Below, one piece after another: positions 1-7,399 of a stretch of DNA of 27,964 nt. The notes beneath the pieces are model-generated. The model saw only the letters and a list, made by a program, of their open reading frames with translations. It ran no database searches and was not told the origin of the DNA. The translations under genes and the position numbers were made by a program. The stretch spans positions 1 through 27,964 of the forward strand of contig JBOEGA010000017.1 of the NCBI GenBank assembly GCA_050633205.1, written 5' to 3'. Source of the stretch: CBDHHC01 sp050633205. Lineage in GTDB: Bacteria > Pseudomonadota > Alphaproteobacteria > Rhizobiales > CBDHHC01. Within the stretch, counting starts at the first letter, position 1; every line of letters starts with the position of its first letter.

Positions 1-224
1 CCCGGAAAATCATGACCAGAACCCGATCTGACTTTCTCTACTCACTTATAAGCATGAGTATAAACAATGCAGGTTTAGATTTGGCTAAACGCGGGTAAAG
101 GATATTTTCATAATATTTTCAAGGGTAAGCCATAGGTCTTTTTTTTGATTTTTCACTGTATTTTGTCAGAAATTCTCTACTCAAACCGGGCTTCTCCATG
201 CTCTGGAAAAGATATGTCACCTGA
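1..224. other. Unassigned AT-rich stretch left of the assembly gap
   Basis: I see no supportable gene here. The stretch holds the 10-mer TCTCTACTCA twice, at 35-44 and 174-183, and a short inverted repeat, TACTCA (39-44) with TGAGTA (55-60). An open frame from 145 runs into the N block and cannot be judged. Because a gap separates this piece from the rest, its linkage to what follows rests on scaffolding only. Confidence 0.4.
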
Positions 225-255
225 NNNNNNNNNNNNNNNNNNNNNNNNNNNNNNN
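225..255. other. Assembly gap (31 N)
   Basis: A run of 31 undetermined bases. Its right edge abuts a perfect 22-base palindrome (256-277), the sort of hairpin that can stop sequencing or assembly. The true length of the gap is unknown. Confidence 0.99.
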
Positions 256-277
256 TGCCTCTCTGATCAGAGAGGCA
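256..277. terminator. Perfect palindrome, probable terminator of the SGNH hydrolase gene
   Basis: The bases form a perfect inverted repeat with arms TGCCTCTC and GAGAGGCA around TGATCA. It starts 10 bases past the stop codon of the minus-strand hydrolase gene, the right place for an intrinsic terminator. The U-tract that would decide this falls inside the N gap, so the terminator call is an inference from position and symmetry. Confidence 0.5.
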
Positions 278-287
278 CATTCGGATA

Positions 288-2183
288 TCATTTATATTTC
301 TTCAATAATCCGCGCATTTTATTCACGACAGCATCTGCTATTGCTGCCTGACCTTCTGCTGTCGGGTGGAATGATCCGCCATATGTTCCGGCAAAAATGA
401 GCTGGAATGCGTTAAGATTTTTTAACTTCAATACCTTTCGGACCAGTGAGCGGTCAACATGCTGGTGAGTTCCCATAAATACATCGTTAGGAGTTCGTAT
501 CCATCGTTGTCTAGGGTAATAGGCCCGATATTCAGATGGTTTGTAGGGCACCCAGCCTTCTGAAGTTTTTTTAGGAATATAGAAACTTTCATCCTGGGTG
601 TTAGAGTTACCCCCATATCCTGCACAGTAGCCGTGGCCCGAGAACTGGGCGCGGTGGGCTTCTACAAAACTCCATCCAAATGCATGGGCTGTTTTACGCA
701 TTGTGTTGGTTAGCTTAAAGCTGAACAGCTCACCATCCAGTACTTTTTTAGAATTTACCTTAAAGACCGGATGAAGATCCATGCCGGTATTGCCATTTGG
801 GCAGAGTGTTGTTCCATCCTCGCGATATCCGATTTTGGGATAAGCAGTTAAAATAATACGATCAGCCTCTGACCATGGAATATAAAGAGAATTATGAATG
901 GCCCTGTTTATTGCCTTATAACGCATCTTTAATTCACTCAACCCTGCTTCAGCTTCTTTCGTTGTGTAAATCTGCCCGAACCAGCCGCCTAAAGACTTCA
1001 AAACAGTTTTGTCTTTAAGAATAGCATTCGCTACAAGTCTGGAAAAACCAACGTCATTGCCCCCGATAGACATTAAGAGAAAATCAATCTTACGATATTT
1101 TTTATCTCTCCTGTCACACTTATAAAGAGAAAGATTTTCAAGTGACGGAAAATAGCCGCGGTATGTGTAGGTTGTTGTATAGGTCGCGGGCACTGCTTTA
1201 TTGGGACCGCACATAGCAAGAACCGCTGAACTGATCTGCGAATCCTTTGGCGGATATTTCACCCACAGGTTCCCTTTATAGCGGTCAAGCAGGCCTACCA
1301 GCATTTCAGCGCCTGAACAGGAAAAACCTGCATAGGTAACTGCCAGCTTTTTATCTTCAAGAACCAATTGCAAAGCTGCGCGAAGCTGATGTGAGTACAG
1401 TGACCTGTGACAGGCTTCACTTTGCCAATAGGCTTTTTTTCTGGCAAACCTCCTATCGGCGATCCAGCGCCACCGCCCTTCTCTGGCGGGAAAGTTCTCC
1501 AGCTTTATGCCCGTGCCGACAATAATACCATAATCCGCAGTTTTTCTATCAGTAAACTTTACAGGGCTATCAGGGTTTCCCTCACCTGAGGCGAAGGAAT
1601 CTCCAATTCCTACTATAAACAGATCTTTTACTTTAATTTCTGTTCGGGAGATGACCTTGTCGTTGTGAATAACAGATATATTTCCACCCTGAGGATACGG
1701 GACATTGAATTTTACAGGAGCTTTACAAAAAGCCTGAACTTCCTGAAATATCTTTGCTCCGTCTTTATTGTTATCGCGAATAATCCAACGACATTTCCCC
1801 TTAATCTGAGAGGATGTTAACCGCGCAATTACTTTATGAGATTTTGGATGGAGGTAGTCTTTTTTGCGCCCCCGACATCTTGCATATGTTCTTTTTCTTG
1901 GATTCCAGCACGTGAAGTTAAAAACATCTTTTGCCCAGCCCTGACGAAACTTCATGGACAGTTTTCGCTCCAGGCTTAAAACCGGATTCTTTTTTTCTTC
2001 ATCAGTCAAATTTTCATATTCATTACGATGCAACTGAGTATGTTCAGACTTCAAAAACATTCTGAAACCATTTTCAAGCTCCCAGTCAATGACATTCGCT
2101 GAATATGCGGTGGCATTTAGAATGACAGTAAGGACCACACAGGAAAGAACCATACTGATAGGTCGTTGGATAATATTTTTCAT
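288..2183 (-). CDS. Exported SGNH/GDSL-family hydrolase
   Basis: Predicted secreted serine esterase or lipase of the SGNH fold, 631 residues. Residues 1-29 form a signal peptide ending TAYSA before NVIDW. After an N-terminal region of about 185 residues comes block I, GDSFASGEGN, with nucleophile Ser196. GGND with Asn376 is block III, and SFHPTAEG with His606 is block V near the C-terminus. All key SGNH residues are therefore present. The protein is about twice the usual size because of the N-terminal region and a long insert between blocks I and III. The start chosen is an ATG preceded by GGGGGAG; a TTG five codons upstream lies on that ribosome site and was rejected. The gene is 65 bases downstream of the NDUFAF6-like gene on the same strand. 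Substrate unknown. Confidence 0.85.
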   Translation of the reverse strand: MKNIIQRPISMVLSCVVLTVILNATAYSANVIDWELENGFRMFLKSEHTQLHRNEYENLTDEEKKNPVLSLERKLSMKFRQGWAKDVFNFTCWNPRKRTYARCRGRKKDYLHPKSHKVIARLTSSQIKGKCRWIIRDNNKDGAKIFQEVQAFCKAPVKFNVPYPQGGNISVIHNDKVISRTEIKVKDLFIVGIGDSFASGEGNPDSPVKFTDRKTADYGIIVGTGIKLENFPAREGRWRWIADRRFARKKAYWQSEACHRSLYSHQLRAALQLVLEDKKLAVTYAGFSCSGAEMLVGLLDRYKGNLWVKYPPKDSQISSAVLAMCGPNKAVPATYTTTYTYRGYFPSLENLSLYKCDRRDKKYRKIDFLLMSIGGNDVGFSRLVANAILKDKTVLKSLGGWFGQIYTTKEAEAGLSELKMRYKAINRAIHNSLYIPWSEADRIILTAYPKIGYREDGTTLCPNGNTGMDLHPVFKVNSKKVLDGELFSFKLTNTMRKTAHAFGWSFVEAHRAQFSGHGYCAGYGGNSNTQDESFYIPKKTSEGWVPYKPSEYRAYYPRQRWIRTPNDVFMGTHQHVDRSLVRKVLKLKNLNAFQLIFAGTYGGSFHPTAEGQAAIADAVVNKMRGLLKKYK

Positions 2184-2248
2184 TGCCTGCTCCCCCAATG
2201 AAACGTTATTTTTAGTCGTGTCATTGCCGTGTTCTTATTTTTTTCAGC

Positions 2249-3094
2249 CTAAAAAGTACCGAATGCGGCAGCTCGCCAATACTTCCACAAACGAGATAAG
2301 GGGTTTATCCTTACAAGTTCCCGCAATATATCGTGCTGATTGTCAGCAAGCAGACTTACATAGGTCTGAACAAGTGTTACTGGCAGGAAAGCTGGGCTAA
2401 ATTTTGAAGAGATACCTCTCTCCACTTTTTTAAATTTACCGTAGTGCCGGATGGCCAGACTGCCCAGTTCTTCGATAGCTTTCGCCAGCTCACTGGTATG
2501 CTTGCCCTGAAAAAGAGTTTCAAGTTCGACGCTGTGCTGATCAATCATTGATTGAGGAAGGTAAATTCTTCCTCTGGACAGGTCTAACGGCATGCGAAAT
2601 AAAGTCATTGCGTACCCGTAGGCAAGGCCAACATCCTCGCAGGCCTGTTGCTCATCCGGTTGTTGTTCTTTTTCCAGAATTAATGAAGCCAGCCTTATCA
2701 TGGAAATATATGTCTTTTTCAGGTAGATCTTCAGGTCTATATCATCCGGGAATATATCGTCTGATAATTCAAAACTACGTGCATCAATCATTTCCTGAAT
2801 GCGTACTATTGGCAGGTTATGTGCAACAATTACTTCCCCCAGTGTATCAGCCAGAGGGTTGCCTGATAAATCACCTTTGATACACTTCTCAAGTGTGTCA
2901 CGCCACCATTGAAGCCGTATCTCGCCGAGAGCCGGCTCGCTGACACTATCAGGTATCTTATCCAATTCCATTGCGAAAGCATAAAGAGCAGTCAATGCTT
3001 TACGTTTGTCTGCCGGAGCAAAGAATATGGAGTTATAAAAATCCGGGCTATGAAGTTTGAGTTGACTGACGACACTATCTTCCAATCCACTCAT
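2249..3094 (-). CDS. Squalene/phytoene-synthase-fold protein, NDUFAF6-like (probable complex I assembly factor)
   Basis: 281 residues of the trans-isoprenyl diphosphate synthase, head-to-head fold. The segment ALYAFAMELDKIPD (37-49) matches the first aspartate motif region, but D45 and D49 remain without the usual paired Asp. The second motif region, GLAYGYAMTLFRMPLDLSRG (156-175), lacks the acidic DxxxD pattern of active enzymes, while the following RGRIYLP is well kept. An isoprenoid-synthesis role is therefore unlikely. The mitochondrial relative NDUFAF6 (C8orf38) is a complex I assembly factor with the same fold. The gene starts 15 bases after the NDUFAF3-like gene ends, which strengthens that reading. 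ATG start preceded by AGGCAGGA. The function is inferred from family and context. Confidence 0.75.
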   Translation of the reverse strand: MSGLEDSVVSQLKLHSPDFYNSIFFAPADKRKALTALYAFAMELDKIPDSVSEPALGEIRLQWWRDTLEKCIKGDLSGNPLADTLGEVIVAHNLPIVRIQEMIDARSFELSDDIFPDDIDLKIYLKKTYISMIRLASLILEKEQQPDEQQACEDVGLAYGYAMTLFRMPLDLSRGRIYLPQSMIDQHSVELETLFQGKHTSELAKAIEELGSLAIRHYGKFKKVERGISSKFSPAFLPVTLVQTYVSLLADNQHDILRELVRINPLSRLWKYWRAAAFGTF

Positions 3095-3109
3095 AATAGT
3101 CCTGCCTGA

Positions 3110-3493
3110 TTATTCTACGGGGATTAATGCTGCAGCAACCGCACGCTTTTCAGCTAACAACACGTTATAGGTCCTGCAGGCTGCACCTGTATTCATACTA
3201 TCCAGACCGAGGCCTGAGCTGTCGAATTTTGCACGAATTTCAGATGAAGGAAATATCTGTGTTACCCCAGTCCCCAGCAATAGAAACTGAATGGCTTCTG
3301 CTTCAGCAAAAACAGCAGCAAAATCATTAACATTCAGCTGCTGTCCATCATAAACCGTCCAACCATAAATTCCACTTGGAAGACATAGTATTGGACCTTT
3401 ATGGCTCATATCCGCAAAACGAAAGCCCCCATTGCCATAGGCATCAATGGGGGCAGGATATGGATAGTGTGCCTGTACAGGCGTGTCATTCAT
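3110..3493 (-). CDS. Mth938-like domain protein (DUF498), NDUFAF3-like
   Basis: A 127-residue soluble protein of the Mth938/DUF498 family. Typical features are the run ILCLPSGIYGWTV (35-47), the LLLGTG segment (residues 72-77), the IRAKFDSSGLGLDSMNTGAA stretch and a C-terminal half ending VAAALIPVE. The human relative NDUFAF3 (C3orf60) acts in early assembly of respiratory complex I. In alphaproteobacteria the gene is commonly next to secF, as here (secF ends at 3519), and is followed by the NDUFAF6-like gene. Likely cotranscribed with secDF. ATG start with AGGT eight bases upstream. Molecular activity unknown. Confidence 0.8.
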   Translation of the reverse strand: MNDTPVQAHYPYPAPIDAYGNGGFRFADMSHKGPILCLPSGIYGWTVYDGQQLNVNDFAAVFAEAEAIQFLLLGTGVTQIFPSSEIRAKFDSSGLGLDSMNTGAACRTYNVLLAEKRAVAAALIPVE

Positions 3494-3518
3494 AAAAGTT
3501 ACCTATGTTTTATATGTG

Positions 3519-4475
3519 CTAAACCTGAGCACCTGCCGGTGTTCTGTTTTTATTTGCATCAAGACCGCTCCAATCACGTTTTACACCAAACAGAAGGAGT
3601 ACAGGAGATGCGATAAATACAGATGAGTAAGTACCAACAATAACACCCCAGATCATCGCAAATACAAAGCCGCGAAGAACTTCTCCACCCAGTACATACA
3701 GCGATACAAGTGCTATCAGAGTTGTAACAGATGTCAAAATTGTACGCGAAAGGGTTTCGTTAATTGACAGATCAAGTAAATCCGGAAGTGCCATCTTTTT
3801 AAAGCGGCGCAAATTCTCTCTGACACGGTCATACACGACCACGGTATCGTTCAGAGAGTAACCAACAATTGTCAGCAACGCCGCAATAATTGACAGACCG
3901 AACTCAAGTTCCAGCAGTGAGAATATACCTATTGTCAGAATAACATCATGCACAAGTGCTGCTACGGCACCAAGAGAGAACTGCCATTCAAATCTGAACC
4001 AGATATACAGCAATACACAGAATATGGCAGCCACAACAGCTATGATACCTTTTTCTGCCAGTTCAGCAGATACAGTTGGTCCGATGACCTGAGTATTTCG
4101 GTATTCATAAGTTTCGCCTAATGCAGCACGAACACTGTCGACCACTTTCTGCTGTGCTTCTTCACCACCAGACTGCTGCTGAATTCTGATCAGAACATTC
4201 TGAGGTTTACCAATTTGCTGAATAAGCGGATCACCAATATTTAGTGTACCCAATTTGGAACGAAGGTCATCCCGATCAACAGGCTTGCCGTCTTTTGTTC
4301 CTATCTCAATTTTTACACCGCCGAGAAAATCGATACCATAGTTTAGCCCTTTGGAGAAAAACAACGCTATCGAAGCAATAATCAGCATTGCTGAAGCAGT
4401 CAGGCAGATCTGTCTGAAGCTCAGAAATTTTATGGCTGTTCCACTGGGAACGAAATTTGTACCACGCCAAGTCAT
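3519..4475 (-). CDS. secF: Protein translocase subunit SecF
   Basis: Inner-membrane RND-type subunit of the SecDF complex, which uses the proton motive force to help pull exported proteins through SecYEG. 318 residues. A first membrane segment lies at about 20-40, followed by the SecF signature YGIDFLGG (46-52 region). A short periplasmic domain and five C-terminal membrane helices follow, containing GYSLNDTVVVYDRVRENLR and a TILTSVTTLIAL segment, both family hallmarks. The start chosen is ATG at 4475 with GGGAG eight bases upstream. A longer TTG-initiated frame overlapping the secD stop codon was rejected because it has no site of its own. Only 13 bases separate it from secD. Confidence 0.96.
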   Translation of the reverse strand: MTWRGTNFVPSGTAIKFLSFRQICLTASAMLIIASIALFFSKGLNYGIDFLGGVKIEIGTKDGKPVDRDDLRSKLGTLNIGDPLIQQIGKPQNVLIRIQQQSGGEEAQQKVVDSVRAALGETYEYRNTQVIGPTVSAELAEKGIIAVVAAIFCVLLYIWFRFEWQFSLGAVAALVHDVILTIGIFSLLELEFGLSIIAALLTIVGYSLNDTVVVYDRVRENLRRFKKMALPDLLDLSINETLSRTILTSVTTLIALVSLYVLGGEVLRGFVFAMIWGVIVGTYSSVFIASPVLLLFGVKRDWSGLDANKNRTPAGAQV

Positions 4476-4488
4476 ATTCAATTCTCCC

Positions 4489-6150
4489 TTAAATTGGCGC
4501 TTCAATATTGCGCGTTTTCTGCATTCTTAACCACGTAATAACCATGAGCCTGGTTACCATGAATGCTGTGAACACAGACGTGGCGATACCGATAGATAAT
4601 GTAACAGCGAACCCCTTAATCGGCCCCGAGCCCAATGTGAACAGAATAATTGCAGCAATAAATGTGGTGATATTCGCGTCAAGGATTGTTCCAAATGCCC
4701 GATTATAACCAGTGTCAATGGCCGTAACCACCGTTTTACCCGCTCTCAGTTCTTCTCTAATTCTTTCAAAAATCAGAACATTAGCGTCTACTGCCATACC
4801 AATCGTCAATACGATACCGGCAATACCCGGCAAAGTAAGGGTCGACTGAGTAAGAGACAGCAGGCCAAGAATAAGAACCAGGTTGACCACCAGAGCAATG
4901 TTTGCAAACACGCCAAATAACCCATAGGCAATAAGAATAAAGATAACGACCCCAATCAAACCAATGATGGATGCTACCTTACCAGCTTCGATAGATTCTT
5001 TACCCAGAGAAGGTCCAACTGACTGTTCTTCAACGATTTGCAATGAAGCTGCAAGAGAACCTGATTTAATAAGCAAAGCGAGTTCTGTTGTCTCATCAAC
5101 TGTAAAGTTACCTGTGATGATACCCTGCCCACCCAGAATAGCTGACTGGATCGTTGGAGCAGTCAAAACTTTACGGTCACGCTCTCCTTTTTCATTAATA
5201 CCGTTATCAAGTACAATTGCGAAACGTTTGCCGATGTTATTTTGTGTCAGAGTAGCAAACTTACGGCCACCAGCAGCATCAAATCCAAAACTTAGAATTG
5301 GGCGTCTGTTTTCAGGGTGACGCTCAGGACGAGCATAATCAAGCTGATCACCTGTCAGTTCCGGACGCTTGATCAGGACATGCATCATGCCTGTGTCTTC
5401 CTGATCAGGTACGAGTACGGAACCAATTGGAACTCCTTCATCTCTTGCCTGCTGGTATGATACCTCTTCATTCACCATGTGAAATGAAAGCTTGGCAGTT
5501 TTACCGAGAATTTTCTTCAGTCCCTGTGGGTCCTGCAGGCCAGGCACCTGAATAAGGATCCTGTCTGTTCCTTCCCGTTGAATGATAGGTTCAGTTGTAC
5601 CATTAGGGTCAATTCTTCGACGAATTGTTTCCACGGCCGCATTAATTGCAGTATCAAGCCTGGCAGTAATGGCAGCCTCTGTCGGTCTGATTGTTATCAG
5701 TCCTTCATCACCTTTTATGATTTCAAGGTTTGGACCTCCAGAAGTGCCAAACACTGAACTTACTGGCAAAGGTTGAATAATTGACTGAAGTTCTTTAGCA
5801 ACAATATCAGTGTGTTCAGGGGTTTGCAGCCTTACCTGCACACCACGTTTAACCACTTTAGGTTTTTTACGGCGAACACGCTTTCCATCGACTTTTACTT
5901 TTCTGACGGCAGTCTGAACCTGCCCACGAACAGTTTCAAGCCAGTCTTCAAGAAGCTCATCCACGTTCATTTTCAAAAGAAGGTGCGAACCTCCACGCAG
6001 ATCGAGGCCAAGATTCAGTTTGTTCTGAGGAACCCAGCCAGGAAGGCCATCAAGTGTCTTCTGGGCCAGCATATTTGGTACAGCCAGTAAACAGCCTATA
6101 ATAATCAGAGCTATTACTGACCATGTTTTAAATGGTGAAAAATGCAGCAT
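4489..6150 (-). CDS. secD: Protein translocase subunit SecD
   Basis: Partner of SecF in the proton-driven accessory translocase. 553 residues from the chosen ATG: membrane helix at about 9-29, the LNLGLDLRGG motif (45-54), a long periplasmic P1 domain, then five membrane helices with GMAVDANVLIFERIREELR and NITTFIAAIILF near the C-terminus. An arginine/lysine-rich stretch at residues 83-102 (KRVRRKKPK core) sits where other SecD proteins carry a less basic linker. The start used has GGAG upstream; the frame extends 19 codons further 5' without a convincing site. Follows the small exported hypothetical gene after 160 bases. Confidence 0.96.
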   Translation of the reverse strand: MLHFSPFKTWSVIALIIIGCLLAVPNMLAQKTLDGLPGWVPQNKLNLGLDLRGGSHLLLKMNVDELLEDWLETVRGQVQTAVRKVKVDGKRVRRKKPKVVKRGVQVRLQTPEHTDIVAKELQSIIQPLPVSSVFGTSGGPNLEIIKGDEGLITIRPTEAAITARLDTAINAAVETIRRRIDPNGTTEPIIQREGTDRILIQVPGLQDPQGLKKILGKTAKLSFHMVNEEVSYQQARDEGVPIGSVLVPDQEDTGMMHVLIKRPELTGDQLDYARPERHPENRRPILSFGFDAAGGRKFATLTQNNIGKRFAIVLDNGINEKGERDRKVLTAPTIQSAILGGQGIITGNFTVDETTELALLIKSGSLAASLQIVEEQSVGPSLGKESIEAGKVASIIGLIGVVIFILIAYGLFGVFANIALVVNLVLILGLLSLTQSTLTLPGIAGIVLTIGMAVDANVLIFERIREELRAGKTVVTAIDTGYNRAFGTILDANITTFIAAIILFTLGSGPIKGFAVTLSIGIATSVFTAFMVTRLMVITWLRMQKTRNIEAPI

Positions 6151-6296
6151 TATCGGAAATTCTCCGGTGCGTTTTGTTGATTTATAAGGTGATTTCAGGC
6201 ACGCCAATGCCTGTTTTAATATCCAGACAGATTGCAGATATAGCCTACCCCTACAGGTATGGCTGCTGCTTGTTTTATCTGATTAGCTGAAAGAGG

Positions 6297-6310
6297 CCCG
6301 CTCCAGCGGG
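6297..6310 (-). terminator. Hairpin just after the small hypothetical gene
   Basis: Perfect 6-bp stem CCCGCT/AGCGGG with a 2-base loop, immediately after the stop codon of the minus-strand hypothetical gene and 147 bases before secD. Downstream on the minus strand the bases read CCTCTTTC, a poor U-tract. It could be a weak terminator, an attenuator or an mRNA-processing hairpin separating yajC from secDF. Confidence 0.4.
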
Positions 6311-6763
6311 TTATATAGCAGGAGGACCGGTGCTGGGATTCAACCGGATGTCTGTTACTATATATATCTCATAGGAGGCCGGATGTATGCGATATGTAAG
6401 AGGGTTTTTCCAGCTATTTACTTCAGGTGAGAAGAAATCCGGATAAAAAGCCCCTAACAGAAGTGGGGAGGAAAGTTCAAATCCCCGGTTGAGAGAATTA
6501 TCAGAATGAAAGTGGCTTTTCTGATCAGGCTTATCACTTTTTTCGTCCTGATCAGTTTGCTCCGCCTCTTCATGGACTGTTTTAACCCTGAACCGGAGGG
6601 CTATATTGCTCTGATGTCTGATAGCAGTACTGTTGCCAGATTTCGCAAGAATAACATTACGAAACTTTCTGGCGCCTGCACTGGCATTCGCGCTTACATA
6701 TGCTGCACAGGCCAAAACGGCACTTACAACAAAATATGTAATTAATGGCAGCAAACGCGACAT
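6311..6763 (-). CDS. Small exported hypothetical protein between yajC and secD
   Basis: I do not recognise this protein. 150 residues from the ATG chosen. Residues 1-26 (ending AAYVSANA) look like a signal peptide or membrane anchor. The middle (about 60-90) is rich in Glu, Asp, Lys and Gln, and the last third is Pro- and aromatic-rich, ending GPPAI. The start has GGAG ten bases upstream; an upstream TTG in the same frame is less likely. It lies 46 bases after yajC on the same strand, so it is probably translated from the yajC transcript. yajC and secD usually adjoin, so an extra gene here is unusual. A real but poorly conserved protein and a chance frame are both possible. Confidence 0.5.
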   Translation of the reverse strand: MSRLLPLITYFVVSAVLACAAYVSANASAGARKFRNVILAKSGNSTAIRHQSNIALRFRVKTVHEEAEQTDQDEKSDKPDQKSHFHSDNSLNRGFELSSPLLLGAFYPDFFSPEVNSWKNPLTYRIHPASYEIYIVTDIRLNPSTGPPAI

Positions 6764-6809
6764 CAGATAAGGACTCCAAAACCCAAAGATATTCAAACAG
6801 GTTATATAC

Positions 6810-7148
6810 CTATTTTGTATCTTTTACAGGCTCTCCTTTAGTGCGAACTTCTGCGATCATACCTCTTACGATACGAATATTCACGCCTTCGGCAATTTCT
6901 GCCCGCACTTCATTATCATCAAGTATCTTCGTGACTTTACCAATGACACCACCAGCAGTAACGATCGTATCGCCTCTTCTTAATGCTTCGAGCATTTCCC
7001 GGTGTTGTTTCATTTTCTGTTGTTGTGGTCTAATCAGAAAGAAATAGAAAATGACGAAAACCAGGATCATTGGAATGAGCATGCTGTCACCCAATATAGA
7101 ACCTGCTCCTCCGGAAGCACCCTGCGCATATGCTGATGTAATGAACAT
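6810..7148 (-). CDS. yajC: Sec translocase accessory subunit YajC
   Basis: A 112-residue single-span inner-membrane protein that associates with SecDF. A short N-terminal region is followed by the membrane helix at about 22-39. The hallmark IRPQQQKMKQHREML comes next, then a cytoplasmic domain with LRRGDTIVTAGGVIGKV, the most conserved YajC block. ATG start with AGGGA upstream. First gene of the yajC-hypothetical-secD-secF series on the minus strand, diverging from the DUF815 ATPase gene. Confidence 0.96.
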   Translation of the reverse strand: MFITSAYAQGASGGAGSILGDSMLIPMILVFVIFYFFLIRPQQQKMKQHREMLEALRRGDTIVTAGGVIGKVTKILDDNEVRAEIAEGVNIRIVRGMIAEVRTKGEPVKDTK

Positions 7149-7201
7149 TAATATAAAGTCCCTTCGTTAATGGGATAGAGATCTATTGTTATTTTGAAAA
7201 C

Positions 7202-7334
7202 AGTGTCCCATCCAAAGATATTGTTTTGGGCACTATAGTCGTAGAAGCGCCCTTTGCAAGCTTCTCGTATCGAACTTCTGCAAAAAAGCTTGCATTTCAG
7301 GCATAATCGCTAATTTTATAGGGAAATAGCGATT
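7202..7334. promoter_or_regulatory. Three successive inverted repeats in the yajC/ATPase divergent region
   Basis: Between the two divergent genes lie three separate inverted repeats. They are AGTGTCCCA/TGGGCACT with one bulge (7202-7234), GCAAGCTT/AAGCTTGC perfect over 8 bp (arms 7256-7263 and 7286-7293), and AATCGCTA/TAGCGATT perfect over 8 bp (arms 7305-7312 and 7327-7334). No U-tract follows any of them. They could be operators for a shared regulator, structures in the 5' leaders, or a small RNA. The symmetry is seen in the sequence; the function is not. Confidence 0.45.
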
Positions 7335-7399
7335 AACAGCTCCAATTGCAAGTCTACATATATAATACTGAGCAGACTTCTGGAGATTGAGGAAAACCC

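Noticed and set aside
35..183. 10-mer TCTCTACTCA repeated at 35-44 and 174-183, with a similar string near 18036
   Set aside because: Short, AT/CT-rich and partly the complement of an ordinary ribosome binding site (GAGTAGAGA); too little for a repeat family.
145..351. Open frame crossing the N run
   Set aside because: A third of it is undetermined and the right part is antisense to the hydrolase gene; it cannot be supported.
6467..6490. GTTCAAATCCCC resembling a tRNA T-loop
   Set aside because: The flanking bases do not form the T-stem, and no acceptor or anticodon stem can be drawn around it.
6506..6745. 79-codon plus-strand frame opposite the yajC-secD hypothetical gene
   Set aside because: No ribosome site and opposite to the operon. 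The minus-strand frame is longer, has a signal-like N-terminus and a GGAG site, so I kept that one.
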